A DNA stretch of 64,000 nucleotides from Faeciplasma sp045660445 (lineage in GTDB: Bacteria; Bacillota; Clostridia; Oscillospirales; Ruminococcaceae): assembly GCA_045660445.1 (NCBI GenBank), contig JAZRDR010000001.1, positions 1 through 64,000 of the forward strand. The letters run 5' to 3'. The notes beneath the pieces are model-generated. The model was not told where the DNA came from and searched no databases. It worked only from the letters and a program-made list of their open reading frames with translations. The position numbers and the translations under genes are program-made. Below, piece by piece: positions 33,344 through 42,432 of this stretch; within the stretch, counting starts at the first letter, position 1, and the number at the start of each line of letters is the position of its first letter.

Positions 33344-34780
33344 TCATCCCTTGCCGACAACGCCGCCCTCAGGGCCCAAAATATGAGTGTTCATAACGTT
33401 TCCGTTTCCATCAAGCTCCTCGCGGATGATAATATTTTGCACGGGGTCATAGGTGTGCTTTGCTCTAAGAACTCCGTTATCATCATATTCTTCCATCGAA
33501 AGCTCCTGGCCGTTCGAGTCGAACAGTCTTATCTGTTTGTAACCGCTTTCATATTCGGTGACTATTTCATATGTTCCGTCGGCGAAATCAGTTCTGGTTT
33601 CAATAGGATAGGTTGCGTTGCCGTTATTGCTTCCGTCGCTTCCGATACTGCCGCCATTGCCGCCGTTGCCGCCGTTGCCACCATTGCCGCCGTTACCTTG
33701 ATTTGCACTGTGATCGATCTCTGTAAAGTTGCCCGAAGGATCGATAGTCTTTTCTTTTAACAATGTGCCGTTATGATCATAATACATTTCAATAGCAGAG
33801 CCGTCAGCCATAGAAAATCTTTGTGATTCCAAGGTTCCGCTTGGTGTGTAATGAGTTTCGGTCAACGTTCCGTTGCTGTCTTTGTCAATAACAGTAACAA
33901 TGTTTCCGTTGGGATCCTTTACAATTTCAATTATATTGCCCATAAGGGAAACACCTGTCGGGTTGCTAAATGTCGGATCAAACTGCATCATTTCCAAAAT
34001 GATATTGCCGTTATCATCATAAATAAATTCCTTATGACTGCCGTCACCAAACGAATGCAATTCAGAAACCATCTGTCCCTTTTCATCGAAATGCTGTTCA
34101 GATCTGAATCCGTCAGGTCTTGAATGTATTGAGTTTGTCAAAACACCGTTCGGATCGTAGTGGCATTCAATTGTCGAACCGTCAGCTTCAGCTCTTTGAG
34201 TATAAATTATTGCACCGTTTTCGTCACGTCTGATATCGGTAATGTTTTCGTTAAGAGGAACGTTGGTGGGGTTGTCGTTAACAGCCTCTTGCTGCTGTCC
34301 TCCGCCGTTTACCTGAACAGAGAAGCCTGCGCTGATATTATTTTGAGACAAATAGCTTGTAGCTGCATTTTTGGAAAGCTCGGCATATTTATCTAAGTCG
34401 TTTACAGCAGTGCCGTTTTGCCCTTCAATTTCAAACTTAATGTCGTTTTGAGCGTTAACAAATCCTTTTTCATTAGCCTTTTCCAAAAGGTGTGTTATAC
34501 CTTCGCTAAATTCCATATCAAGCTTAACGAATTCTTTTCCGAAAATGCTCTTGGCATCATCGTTAACGTTGTGAACCGCTGTGATCACACCGCTTTCGTT
34601 AACCGCAACCTTAAACGAGGGGTTTATCGAAATGTCAATAATAACGTAGGCGCTGTCCAAAAGCTTGGAAAACTCAGCTTCGCTCAAATCATTGCTTTGA
34701 TCAGCTACCTGCTCATTGCCGCATGCCGCAAAACAAAGACAAACAACAATCGCAATCATAAAAATTAACAGTTTTTTCAT
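33344..34780 (-). CDS. Lipoprotein with RsgI-like domain, Gly/Asn linker and YD-like strand repeats
   Basis: A 478-aa lipoprotein with lipobox FAAC (Cys about residue 20). Residues 40-150 (YVIIDISINPSFKVAVNES then GVITAVHNVNDDAKSIFG) resemble the extracellular middle domain of RsgI-type anti-sigma factors, which sense polysaccharides or cell-wall state in Clostridia. Here, however, there is no cytoplasmic anti-sigma domain and the protein is lipidated. Residues 170-380 and 400-470 carry about ten YD/MORN-like strands with an x-D-x-N-G-x-I-x pattern, separated by a GNGG repeat linker at about 370-395. The start is ATG 34780. Function unknown. Confidence 0.7.
   Translation of the reverse strand: MKKLLIFMIAIVVCLCFAACGNEQVADQSNDLSEAEFSKLLDSAYVIIDISINPSFKVAVNESGVITAVHNVNDDAKSIFGKEFVKLDMEFSEGITHLLEKANEKGFVNAQNDIKFEIEGQNGTAVNDLDKYAELSKNAATSYLSQNNISAGFSVQVNGGGQQQEAVNDNPTNVPLNENITDIRRDENGAIIYTQRAEADGSTIECHYDPNGVLTNSIHSRPDGFRSEQHFDEKGQMVSELHSFGDGSHKEFIYDDNGNIILEMMQFDPTFSNPTGVSLMGNIIEIVKDPNGNIVTVIDKDSNGTLTETHYTPSGTLESQRFSMADGSAIEMYYDHNGTLLKEKTIDPSGNFTEIDHSANQGNGGNGGNGGNGGNGGSIGSDGSNNGNATYPIETRTDFADGTYEIVTEYESGYKQIRLFDSNGQELSMEEYDDNGVLRAKHTYDPVQNIIIREELDGNGNVMNTHILGPEGGVVGKG
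33651..33697 (-). repeat. Nine-bp tandem repeat encoding GNG units
   Basis: CCGCCGTTG-type units encode the Gly/Asn linker inside the RsgI-like lipoprotein; it is a coding repeat likely to change copy number. Confidence 0.85.
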
Positions 34781-34806
34781 ATATATCCTCTTTCTCTTGA
34801 AAGTTT

Positions 34807-34840
34807 TATACCCTTCAAAGTCGGTGCTAAGAAGGGTATA
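34807..34840. repeat. Inverted repeat between ddl and the RsgI-like lipoprotein gene
   Basis: Perfect 10-bp arms TATACCCTTC/GAAGGGTATA with a 14-base loop. No T tract on either strand, so it is a possible operator or processing hairpin rather than a terminator. Confidence 0.5.
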
Positions 34841-34848
34841 GTCATCAT

Positions 34849-36039
34849 TTACATTTTGCTTCCCTTGGCGCCCTTTGTTCCTCCGCCAAGCTTAATGCCT
34901 TCAAGCACGTTGGTGTCGAATGCATAGGTTATCTTTTGCTGTTCGCGTGCAGCTTCAAGTGCAAGCGAAACAAGTCTGTCCAAAAGCTCACGGTATGTAA
35001 CGCCCTTGGGCTCCCAAAGATAGAAGGAAAGCGATCCGGGAATGGTGTTTATCTCGTTAAGATAGATCTGGTTCGAGTCGTTGTCTATCATAAAGTCAAT
35101 TCTCGAAACGCCCGAGCATCCCAAAACCTTGAATGCCTTAACTGCAAGCTCCTGGATTTTAGCGGTGTACTCGTTCGAAATGTCTGCAGGAATGATTCGC
35201 TTTGTGCTTGCCATGCCCTTTGAAGACTTAGAACCTCCGAGGTATTTTTCTTCATAGCTCAAAATCTCATCCGAGCTGATGGGACGCTCGCAAACCGAAG
35301 CCTCGGCATGTCTGTCATTTCCCAAAACCGAGCAGTTTATTTCGGTGAGGTTTGTAATAGCGCGCTCAACCAAAACCTTCTTAGAATAAAGGAAAGCTTC
35401 GCTTAATGCATCTTCTAAAGAGGATTTATCGCTTGCCTTTGAAATGCCGACACTCGATCCCAAGTTAACGGGCTTTACAATAACGGGATAGCCGATATTG
35501 GTTTCAATATCGTTAATAACCTTGATCTCATCAGCATCAAATTCGTCAGATCTAAACACCAAGCAGTCCAAAACGGGAATGCCGTTGTCCTTAAACATTG
35601 CCTTCATCGCATATTTGTCCATGCCCAAGGCCGAGGATAAAATGTCGCAGCCAACGAAAGGAATACCAAGCATGTTCAAATATCCTGCAATCGTGCCGTC
35701 CTCAACGTTAGTTCCGTGAACAACGGGGAATGCAACGTCGATATAATCAACAAACGGCTTTTCAAACATCTTTGTCTTAAGCTTGATTATCTCAGCACGG
35801 TCACCGTTTTTGATAATTGTTACCTTATCGCTTTCGGAAAGAAGCTTCTTAATATTCTTATAAGCCTCGATGTTTCCGATATCCTTTCCAACATACATCT
35901 CGCTGTTTTTTGAAATGTAGATCGGGATAACGTCATATTTTTCACGGTCAAGGCTGGCACCTGCCTGCAAAGCCGAGATTATCGATATTTCGTGCTCAAC
36001 ACTCTTTCCGCCAAACATAAGAGCAAGTTTAATCTTCAT
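34849..36039 (-). CDS. ddl: D-alanine--D-alanine ligase
   Basis: A 396-aa ATP-grasp enzyme that joins two D-Ala in peptidoglycan precursor synthesis. Motifs: MFGGKSVEHEISIISA at the N terminus, FPVVHGTNVEDGTIAGYLNMLGIPFVG in the first domain, YPVIVKPVNLGSSVGI for the ATP-grasp loop, SRIDFMID and NEINTIPGS for Mg2+ ligands. It is near the 340-390 aa range of VanA-like Ddl; no lactate-specific residue could be judged. The start is ATG 36039 with AAAGGAAA upstream. It follows a murF-like gene, a common cell-wall pairing. Confidence 0.95.
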   Translation of the reverse strand: MKIKLALMFGGKSVEHEISIISALQAGASLDREKYDVIPIYISKNSEMYVGKDIGNIEAYKNIKKLLSESDKVTIIKNGDRAEIIKLKTKMFEKPFVDYIDVAFPVVHGTNVEDGTIAGYLNMLGIPFVGCDILSSALGMDKYAMKAMFKDNGIPVLDCLVFRSDEFDADEIKVINDIETNIGYPVIVKPVNLGSSVGISKASDKSSLEDALSEAFLYSKKVLVERAITNLTEINCSVLGNDRHAEASVCERPISSDEILSYEEKYLGGSKSSKGMASTKRIIPADISNEYTAKIQELAVKAFKVLGCSGVSRIDFMIDNDSNQIYLNEINTIPGSLSFYLWEPKGVTYRELLDRLVSLALEAAREQQKITYAFDTNVLEGIKLGGGTKGAKGSKM

Positions 36040-36078
36040 TATATATCATTTCCTTTCGGGTGATTTAAAAGGTATATC

Positions 36079-36140
36079 ATCGGCGCACCGATTGCCGATC
36101 CTCGCTCGCCACTCCTTCGTCGCGGCGGTTCGGCTTCGCC
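36079..36140. repeat. GC-rich intergenic island F (carries shared 18-bp core)
   Basis: It contains CCGATTGCCGATCCTCGC at 36088-36105, then TCGCC and a CCTTCGTCGCGGCGGTTCGG hairpin region ending CTTCGCC. The order matches island B. It lies in the ddl-murF intergenic gap of an otherwise compact operon. Confidence 0.82.
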
Positions 36141-36146
36141 TGAACA

Positions 36147-37790
36147 TCAGTAATTATCCGGCAAGTCGTTTTCTAAAAGTATTATCTTCCTTTTGCCGTC
36201 GGTTGTCAAGCCGTAAACGCAATTCATCGCATCGTTAAGACTTTCAGCGACGTATATTTTCGAGGTGTCAAATCCCGCAGAAACAAGCCCCTGATAGATC
36301 GCTTCAGTCTGCTTTTTGCCCACAAGTGCCACAAAATCGCATACCTTGGCGGCATTTTCGCCAAATTCTCGGTTAAGCTCATCTTCCATCTCGCCAAGCT
36401 CGATCATTCCGGGAGTGACCAAGATCTTGTAACCCTGTGTCATCGAAAGCGCTTCCAAAGCTGCCTTTGTTCCCGAGGGATTCGAGTTATATGCATCGTC
36501 AATAACGGTATAAGCGCCCTTGTTTATAAGCTCCAAACGATGAGGAACGCTTTCAAGCTTTCTCACTGCAGGCTTAAGCTCATCAAGCGAGATGCCCATT
36601 TTGTTTGCAACGGCAATTGCACCTGCAATGTTCAAAACGTTGTGCCTGCCGATAAGCTTAGTGCGATATTCGCATTTTTCTCCGTTGGGCGAGGTGATAA
36701 CAAACTCAGAACCCTTTTCAGAGATCCTCATATCACTTACCCTATATCCTGCTTCACTGTCAATGCCGTATGAAATAAAATCATATCCGCTTGAATGCTC
36801 GGCAATATTCTCGTTATCCATATTCAAGAATAGCATACCGCTTCCGTCGGGCAAAGCATCAGCAAGCTCAAATTTTGTTTTCTTAACGTTCTCAATCGTT
36901 TTAAAGCTTTCTAAATGCATCGGGCCCACAGAGGTTATGATGCCGTGCTTCGGGTGAACGATATCGCAGATCTCCTTGATATCGCCAACGTTTTTAGCAC
37001 CCATTTCACAAAGGAAGATGTCGTGCGTTGCTCTTAAAGAACCTCTTATCGTCTTAACAACACCCAAAGGAGTGTTAAAGTTGCCGGGGGTTTTTAAAAC
37101 GTTATACTTAACGCTTAAAAGGGTATCAAGGAAATACTTAACGCTTGTTTTGCCAAAGCTTCCCGTAATGCCGATAACCGTGAGGTTGCGGCAGCTTGAC
37201 AGTATCTTCTTCGCATCGTTGATATAGTGTCTGTTGATAGCAAGCTCAATCGGGCGATTGATTAAGTTTGCCAAGAGGATAGTGAGGGGCAAAAGGAAAA
37301 CGGCAAGCGAGGGAATAACAAAAAGTGCATATAAATAAATTAGACTTACATAGTAGGATAAAATAGCAAGAACAACGATGGGCAAATGTAAGACGAATAG
37401 CGTAAAAATCAAGCGTTTTACTCTTGCCGTATACACAAGCGGAGTTTTATAACCTTTTCTTGGTCGCTTTGTAATAACGATAGGAGTCAAGACTGCTATT
37501 GAAATCAACGGAAGAATCAAAAATGCGTACAAAACGGCCCACCATGCAATTATATCAGCTAAACTTGTTTTGGCAAAAATCATACCGCATATATCAATAA
37601 GACCGAATATCACAAAAATTATCCCTAAAATAAAATACTTCCTCTCATTCGTCCAAAGCCACTTTAAATGCACCTTCGGCTTATAAGAGTTTAGCTGGAA
37701 CATGTGTATAAAATGGCGAGCAGAGAACACCATTGCTACTATGTATAAAACTATGGATATAGTCCATAAAGCGAAAAGTACGTACTCCAT
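36147..37790 (-). CDS. Membrane-anchored MurF-like Mur ligase
   Basis: A 547-aa protein. About five transmembrane helices fill the first 180 residues, then a Mur-ligase core begins at ITGSFGKTSVKYF with the P loop at residues 207-216. The central domain includes PGNFNTPLGVVKTIRG, the carbamoylated-Lys region near CEMGAKNVGDI and the SVGPMHLESF segment; IDDAYNSNPSGTKAAL and PGMIELGEMEDELN match MurF. It adds D-Ala-D-Ala to UDP-MurNAc-tripeptide. The membrane domain is unusual for MurF and suggests a surface-tethered variant. The start is ATG 37790 with GGAGG upstream. It is placed between an alpha/beta hydrolase gene and ddl. Confidence 0.83.
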   Translation of the reverse strand: MEYVLFALWTISIVLYIVAMVFSARHFIHMFQLNSYKPKVHLKWLWTNERKYFILGIIFVIFGLIDICGMIFAKTSLADIIAWWAVLYAFLILPLISIAVLTPIVITKRPRKGYKTPLVYTARVKRLIFTLFVLHLPIVVLAILSYYVSLIYLYALFVIPSLAVFLLPLTILLANLINRPIELAINRHYINDAKKILSSCRNLTVIGITGSFGKTSVKYFLDTLLSVKYNVLKTPGNFNTPLGVVKTIRGSLRATHDIFLCEMGAKNVGDIKEICDIVHPKHGIITSVGPMHLESFKTIENVKKTKFELADALPDGSGMLFLNMDNENIAEHSSGYDFISYGIDSEAGYRVSDMRISEKGSEFVITSPNGEKCEYRTKLIGRHNVLNIAGAIAVANKMGISLDELKPAVRKLESVPHRLELINKGAYTVIDDAYNSNPSGTKAALEALSMTQGYKILVTPGMIELGEMEDELNREFGENAAKVCDFVALVGKKQTEAIYQGLVSAGFDTSKIYVAESLNDAMNCVYGLTTDGKRKIILLENDLPDNY

Positions 37791-37823
37791 ATATTACCTC
37801 CGAATCTGTTTATAAAAATCTGT

Positions 37824-37839
37824 TGTGGGGCATCCCACA
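37824..37839. repeat. Short hairpin between the hydrolase and the murF-like gene
   Basis: TGTGGG/CCCACA with a GCAT loop. On the minus strand only a weak T tract follows (ACAGATTTTTAT), so partial termination or processing is possible. Confidence 0.45.
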
Positions 37840-37842
37840 CAG

Positions 37843-38610
37843 CTATGATATTTTAAGGAACGACGAAACAACTCTTGCCGTCAGATCGGGCGCTTCAAGG
37901 AAAGAATAGTGCCCCGCACCGTTTATCTTAACCAAACCTGCATCGGGAATGAGCTTTTCCATTGTCTCACCGTCAGAAAGGGGAGTGGCAGTGTCAGCCG
38001 TGCCCCAAATAAGCAAGCTCGATGCCTTGATATTGGGCAAAAGGTGTGTCAAATCCTCGTTAACGACTTTAACAAGTGTCTCACGCATGATAGGTGTCGC
38101 ACTGTTATAATCTGCCGAGCCGCGCTTTTTACGCATGTTTTCAACTGCATCAGGGAACATCGCCTTCATGGGCCTTGTGCTCATAACTCTTCTGCCAAGC
38201 TTATAAGCTGCAAGACTCATCTTCTGCTTAAAGCTCTTTTTCGGCTTGATTCCTGCCGCATCAATAAGGATTATCTTCTTAACCTTGAACGCAAGCTCTC
38301 TTGAAAGCATTTTTATAATGACTCTTCCGCCAAAGCTGTGGCCCACAAGCACCAAGCTTTCGGGCTTGAATATGTCAATAAACTTAAGAACAAAGTCAAC
38401 ATATCTGTCAACGTTCCAAGCCTCTTTCGGCTCGTCGCTTTTTCCAAAGCCGGGCATATCAAGCGCGAGCGAGGTGTATTTCTTTGCAACGGTGTTCATA
38501 AGCCCATCAAACAAGGTTATGTTTGCACCCCATCCGTGAAGGAATAAAACAAAATCGCCCTCTCCACGCTTATCGTAATTTATATTCAATCCATCAATAA
38601 CAGTAGTCAT
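37843..38610 (-). CDS. Alpha/beta hydrolase
   Basis: A 255-aa hydrolase. LFLHGWGANI forms the oxyanion region, VGHSFGGRV holds the nucleophilic Ser, LLIWGTADTATP provides the Asp region and NGAGHYSFLEAPD the His. The substrate is unknown. The start is ATG 38610 with GGAG upstream; a TTG 12 bases earlier overlaps that site. First gene of the hydrolase-murF-ddl run. Confidence 0.87.
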   Translation of the reverse strand: MTTVIDGLNINYDKRGEGDFVLFLHGWGANITLFDGLMNTVAKKYTSLALDMPGFGKSDEPKEAWNVDRYVDFVLKFIDIFKPESLVLVGHSFGGRVIIKMLSRELAFKVKKIILIDAAGIKPKKSFKQKMSLAAYKLGRRVMSTRPMKAMFPDAVENMRKKRGSADYNSATPIMRETLVKVVNEDLTHLLPNIKASSLLIWGTADTATPLSDGETMEKLIPDAGLVKINGAGHYSFLEAPDLTARVVSSFLKIS

Positions 38611-38623
38611 TTCATTCTCCAAT

Positions 38624-38710
38624 CCCCGCCGCCGACGCCGACAGCGGTCTTCGCCCGCGCGTCTTCGGCGCGCCGCTCAGCTTGCGCTGCCGCCTGTCGG
38701 CGGCTTCGCA
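38624..38710. repeat. GC-rich intergenic island G
   Basis: Composed of GCCGCCGAC-type and CTTCGGCG-type words with CCGACAGCGG/CCGCCTGTCGG partial pairs and a TTCGGCGCGCC hairpin, between the divergent hydrolase and oad operons. Confidence 0.7.
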
Positions 38711-38810
38711 TAACAATACATAATATATTATATCACCAAATCTAAAAAATTTCTACCTCTTTTTATGAATATCTGTCAAAAATAAATGTTAATTCTCAGG
38801 TGAATTCTAC

Positions 38811-38839
38811 TTGCAAAATAACACAAAATATGCTATGCT
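38811..38839 (+). promoter_or_regulatory. Sigma-A promoter of the oad operon
   Basis: TTGCAA (38811-38816), a 17-bp spacer and the extended -10 TGC-TATGCT (38834-38839). Confidence 0.85.
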
Positions 38840-38876
38840 CATTTTGATTGGATTATTTGAAAGGAGGCAATCTCAA

Positions 38877-39203
38877 ATGTCATTATTCACTCACACAATC
38901 ATGGCTGCCGAACCCGTTACATCTTATGACGGATTGGTAATTGCAATGGGCATTGGCATGGTATTCATCGGGCTTATCTGCTTGATCGTAATATGCTATC
39001 TTTTGGGCGCGATCCTTAAAGCATTTAAGGGCAATTCCGCTGAAGAAGCTGCTCCCGCACCCAAGGCAAGCGCACCTGCAGCAGTCAGCGAAACACCCAT
39101 CGAAAACAGACAGGAGCTTATCGCTGCTATCTCCTGCGTAATCGCAGAAGAGCTTGGCACATCGGTTTCCGCAATCAGAATCAAATCTATCAAGAAAATA
39201 TAA
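38877..39203 (+). CDS. oadG: Oxaloacetate decarboxylase gamma-type subunit (OadG)
   Basis: A 108-aa small membrane subunit with one transmembrane helix (about 20-45), an Ala/Pro linker and a short C-terminal cytoplasmic domain with SCVIAEELGTSVSAIRIKSIKK. It assembles the Na+-pumping decarboxylase. The start is ATG 38877 with AAAGGAGG; the longer frame back to 38811 includes the promoter. First gene of the four-gene operon; BCCP follows 18 bp later. Confidence 0.8.
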   Translation: MSLFTHTIMAAEPVTSYDGLVIAMGIGMVFIGLICLIVICYLLGAILKAFKGNSAEEAAPAPKASAPAAVSETPIENRQELIAAISCVIAEELGTSVSAIRIKSIKKI

Positions 39204-39220
39204 AAGGAAGGTAACTTATT

Positions 39221-39577
39221 ATGAAGCACTATCGCGTAAATGTAAACGGCACTAACTATGAAGTAGCAATCGAAGAGATCACCGCAGCTGAAGCTCAGGC
39301 CGCAGCAAAGGCACCCGCTGCAGCTCCCGCTCCCGCAGCAGCACCTGTTGCAGCTCCCACAGGCGCAACTACAGTTTCTGCTCCCATGCCCGGTACGATC
39401 CTTGCTGTTAACGTAACTGCAGGCCAGACCGTTAACGAAGGCGACGTTTTGATGATCCTTGAAGCTATGAAGATGGAAAACGAGATCATGGCTCCCAAGT
39501 CCGGTAAGGTCGTTTCTGTTGGTGTTGCCAAGAGCGCTACCGTTGCTACCGGCGACGTTTTGTGTGTTATTGAATAA
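39221..39577 (+). CDS. Biotin carboxyl carrier protein
   Basis: A 118-aa biotinyl domain. The biotin site is EAMKMEN with Lys84, preceded by an Ala/Pro linker (about 25-45). It shuttles CO2 from the alpha subunit to the membrane-bound beta subunit. The start ATG 39221 has AAGGAAGG upstream. No biotin ligase is in this window. Confidence 0.94.
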   Translation: MKHYRVNVNGTNYEVAIEEITAAEAQAAAKAPAAAPAPAAAPVAAPTGATTVSAPMPGTILAVNVTAGQTVNEGDVLMILEAMKMENEIMAPKSGKVVSVGVAKSATVATGDVLCVIE

Positions 39578-39627
39578 TAAATTAGTGTAAGACGAATTTA
39601 TCACTAATATTTTTTTGGAGGACACTA

Positions 39628-40872
39628 ATGGACGCAATACTTGATTTTATTAAAACCACAGGCTTTGCGCTTATCGCAGATAATCCGCTTTCGCTTGTGA
39701 TGCTCTTGATCTCATGCGTACTTATGTACCTTGCGATCGTTAAAAAGTTCGAGCCGATGCTTTTGCTTCCTATCGCATTCGGTATGTTACTCACAAACCT
39801 TCCCGGCGCAAACATGTATCACGAGATACTCTTCTGCGGCGGTCACGTTCACTGGGATCTTTTCGGCGGTGCCGAGATCACTCAGGAATTCGTTGATATG
39901 TATTCCGCAAGCTATTCCTATGTAACTCAGGATCTGGTTGGAACCACCGTTCAGCTCGGACTTATCGACATTCTCTATCTTGGCGTTAAGCTCGGTGTTT
40001 ACCCCTGCCTTATCTTCATGGGCGTTGGCGCAATGACCGACTTTGGTCCCTTGATCGCAAACCCCAAGAGCTTGCTTTTGGGCGCTGCTGCTCAGATAGG
40101 TATCTTTGCTACATACATCGCTGCAAGATTCATGGGCTTCTTGCCTAATGAGGCTGGCTCCATCGGTATCATCGGCGGTGCTGACGGCCCGACAGCTATA
40201 TACACAACATCGCTCCTCGCTCCCGAGCTTTTGGGCCCGATCGCTGTTGCTGCATATTCTTACATGGCTCTCGTTCCCGTAATCCAGCCCCCGATCATGA
40301 AGCTCCTTACAACAAAGGAAGAGCGCAAGATCGTTATGCGCGAGCTTCGTCCCGTTTCCAAGACCGAAAAGATCGTATTCCCGATCGTTGTAACCATCTT
40401 CGTTTCTCTCTTGGTTCCTTCCGCAGCTCCTTTGATCGGCTGTTTGATGCTTGGTAACCTCTTCAAGGAATGCGGCGTTGTTGAAAGACTTAACAAGACT
40501 GCTCAGAACGAGCTTATGAACATCGTAACCATCTTCTTGGGTGTTTCTGTCGGTGCAACCGCAACCGCTTCCACATTCTTGGCATGGGGAACCATCAAGA
40601 TCATCGTTATGGGCGTTGTTGCATTCGGTATGGGTACTGCAGGCGGCGTTCTTTTGGCTAAGCTTATGAACCTCTTCATGAAGGACAAAATCAATCCTCT
40701 CATCGGTTCTGCAGGTGTTTCCGCAGTTCCTATGGCAGCAAGAGTTTCTCAGATGGTTGGCCAGAAATACAATCCCGCAAACTTCCTCTTGATGCACGCA
40801 ATGGGCCCCAACGTTGCAGGCGTAATCGGCTCTGCAATCGCTGCAGGTGTTCTTATCTCCATGTTGGGATAA
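39628..40872 (+). CDS. oadB: Sodium-pumping decarboxylase beta subunit
   Basis: A 414-aa polytopic membrane protein (about nine to eleven helices) that carries out biotin decarboxylation and pumps Na+. Family signatures include GVGAMTDFGPLIANP, IIGGADGPTAIYT, an LMLGNLFKECGVVERL segment and GPNVAGVIGSAIAAG. The start is ATG 39628 with TTTTGGAGG upstream. Operon with gamma, BCCP and alpha. Confidence 0.95.
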   Translation: MDAILDFIKTTGFALIADNPLSLVMLLISCVLMYLAIVKKFEPMLLLPIAFGMLLTNLPGANMYHEILFCGGHVHWDLFGGAEITQEFVDMYSASYSYVTQDLVGTTVQLGLIDILYLGVKLGVYPCLIFMGVGAMTDFGPLIANPKSLLLGAAAQIGIFATYIAARFMGFLPNEAGSIGIIGGADGPTAIYTTSLLAPELLGPIAVAAYSYMALVPVIQPPIMKLLTTKEERKIVMRELRPVSKTEKIVFPIVVTIFVSLLVPSAAPLIGCLMLGNLFKECGVVERLNKTAQNELMNIVTIFLGVSVGATATASTFLAWGTIKIIVMGVVAFGMGTAGGVLLAKLMNLFMKDKINPLIGSAGVSAVPMAARVSQMVGQKYNPANFLLMHAMGPNVAGVIGSAIAAGVLISMLG

Positions 40873-40890
40873 TCGTGAAAGGAGTTTAAA

Positions 40891-42315
40891 ATGGCTAATA
40901 ATCCTTTGAAAATTACAGATACAATCTTGCGTGACGCTCATCAGTCTCAGGCTGCAACAAGAATGAGACTTGAAGATATGCTTCCCGCTTGTGAAAAGCT
41001 TGATAAGATCGGCTATTGGTCCTTGGAATGCTGGGGCGGTGCAACCTTTGACAGCTGCATGAGATTCCTTGACGAAGACCCTTGGGAAAGACTTCGTGCA
41101 TTAAAGAAGGCAATGCCCAACACCAAGCTTCAGATGCTCTTCCGCGGACAGAACATCTTGGGCTATAAGCACTATTCCGATGACGTTGTTGATGCTTTTG
41201 TAAAGAAGTCTATCGAAAACGGTATCGACGTTATCAGAATCTTCGACGCTCTTAACGATACCCGTAACCTTAAGGCTGCAATCACCGCAACCAAGAAATA
41301 CGGCGGTATCTGCGAAGCTGCAATCAGCTATACCACTTCTCCCGTTCACAACGAGGAATACTTTGTAAATCTTGCAAAGGAACTTGAGGAAATGGGCGCT
41401 GACACCATCTGCATCAAGGACATGGCAAACCTTCTTTTGCCTTATGATGCATACTCTTTGGTTAAGAAGCTTAAGGAAAACGTTAACATCCCTATCCATA
41501 TTCACACCCATAACACCACGGGTACAGGCGATATGGTAAACCTTAAGGCTGCAGAGGCTGGTGTTGACATTGTTGATACTGCTCTTTCTCCCTTGGCTAA
41601 CGGTACAGCTCAGCCCGCAACCGAATCTATGGTTGCAACCATGGCAGGCACCGAAAGAGACACAGGTCTTGATCTTGCTGAATTAAGCGAAGCTGCAACT
41701 CACTTCAGAAACGTTGCAAACAAGCTTAAGGCTGACGGTATTCTTGACCCCAAGGTGCTCAATGTTGACACCAAGACGCTTATGTATCAGGTTCCCGGCG
41801 GTATGCTTTCAAACCTTATCTCTCAGCTTAAGCAGGCAAATGCCGAAGATAAGTATTACGAAGTTTTGGCTGAAGTTCCTAACGTTAGAAAGGACTTCGG
41901 TTATCCTCCTCTCGTAACCCCCACCAGCCAGATCGTTGGCTCTCAGGCAGTTCTTAACGTACTTGCAGGTGAGAGATATAAGATGATCACCAAGGAATCC
42001 AAGGCTCTCCTTCGCGGTGAATACGGCAGACTTCCCGGTGAAGTTAACGAGGAAGTAAGACGCAAGGCTATCGGTGATGACGAAGTTATCACCTGCAGAC
42101 CTGCTGACCTTATCGAGCCTGAGCTTGAAAAGTATCGCGAGGAAGTTAAGAACATCCCCGGCTTCAACGGCTCTGAAGAAGACGTACTCAGCTATGCTTT
42201 GTTCCCCCAGGTTGCAACAAAGTTCTTTGCAACCCGTCTTAAGGCTGAAGAGCCCAAGGCAGAAACTGATGAAAACGGCGTAAGAATCCTTTACGTTGAC
42301 GACTGCTCGCTTTAA
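40891..42315 (+). CDS. oadA: Oxaloacetate decarboxylase alpha subunit (carboxyltransferase)
   Basis: A 474-aa DRE-TIM-type carboxyltransferase that moves the carboxyl group of oxaloacetate to biotin and releases pyruvate. Signatures: DTILRDAHQSQAATRMR near the N terminus, LECWGGATFDSCMRFLDEDPW, IHIHTHNTTGTGDM with the metal-binding His pair, and TALSPLANGTAQP. It lacks the C-terminal biotin domain, which is a separate gene here. The start is ATG 40891 with AAAGGAG. Relatives serve pyruvate carboxylase, but the presence of OadB and OadG argues for a Na+ pump. Confidence 0.94.
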   Translation: MANNPLKITDTILRDAHQSQAATRMRLEDMLPACEKLDKIGYWSLECWGGATFDSCMRFLDEDPWERLRALKKAMPNTKLQMLFRGQNILGYKHYSDDVVDAFVKKSIENGIDVIRIFDALNDTRNLKAAITATKKYGGICEAAISYTTSPVHNEEYFVNLAKELEEMGADTICIKDMANLLLPYDAYSLVKKLKENVNIPIHIHTHNTTGTGDMVNLKAAEAGVDIVDTALSPLANGTAQPATESMVATMAGTERDTGLDLAELSEAATHFRNVANKLKADGILDPKVLNVDTKTLMYQVPGGMLSNLISQLKQANAEDKYYEVLAEVPNVRKDFGYPPLVTPTSQIVGSQAVLNVLAGERYKMITKESKALLRGEYGRLPGEVNEEVRRKAIGDDEVITCRPADLIEPELEKYREEVKNIPGFNGSEEDVLSYALFPQVATKFFATRLKAEEPKAETDENGVRILYVDDCSL

Positions 42316-42323
42316 TAACAACT

Positions 42324-42356
42324 AAAATCGGAAGGCACTTGCCTTCCGATTTTTTA
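42324..42356 (+). terminator. Intrinsic terminator of the oad operon
   Basis: The stem AAAATCGGAAGGC/GCCTTCCGATTTT with loop ACTT is followed by TTATG. Confidence 0.93.
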
Positions 42357-42360
42357 TGTG

Positions 42361-42391
42361 CGTTGCGCCGATTGCCGATCCTCGCGCGCAA
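42361..42391. repeat. GC-rich intergenic island H (shared 18-bp core)
   Basis: It contains CCGATTGCCGATCCTCGC at 42368-42385 followed by GCGCA. It is a truncated member of the B/F type, without the downstream hairpin, between convergent oadA and mgtE. Confidence 0.8.
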
Positions 42392-42432
42392 TAAAAAAGA
42401 CAGATACCGCTAAAAGTATCTGTCCTTATTTT

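Noticed and set aside
34807..34840. Inverted repeat as a terminator of ddl
   Set aside because: No T tract follows on either strand; recorded as an inverted repeat instead.
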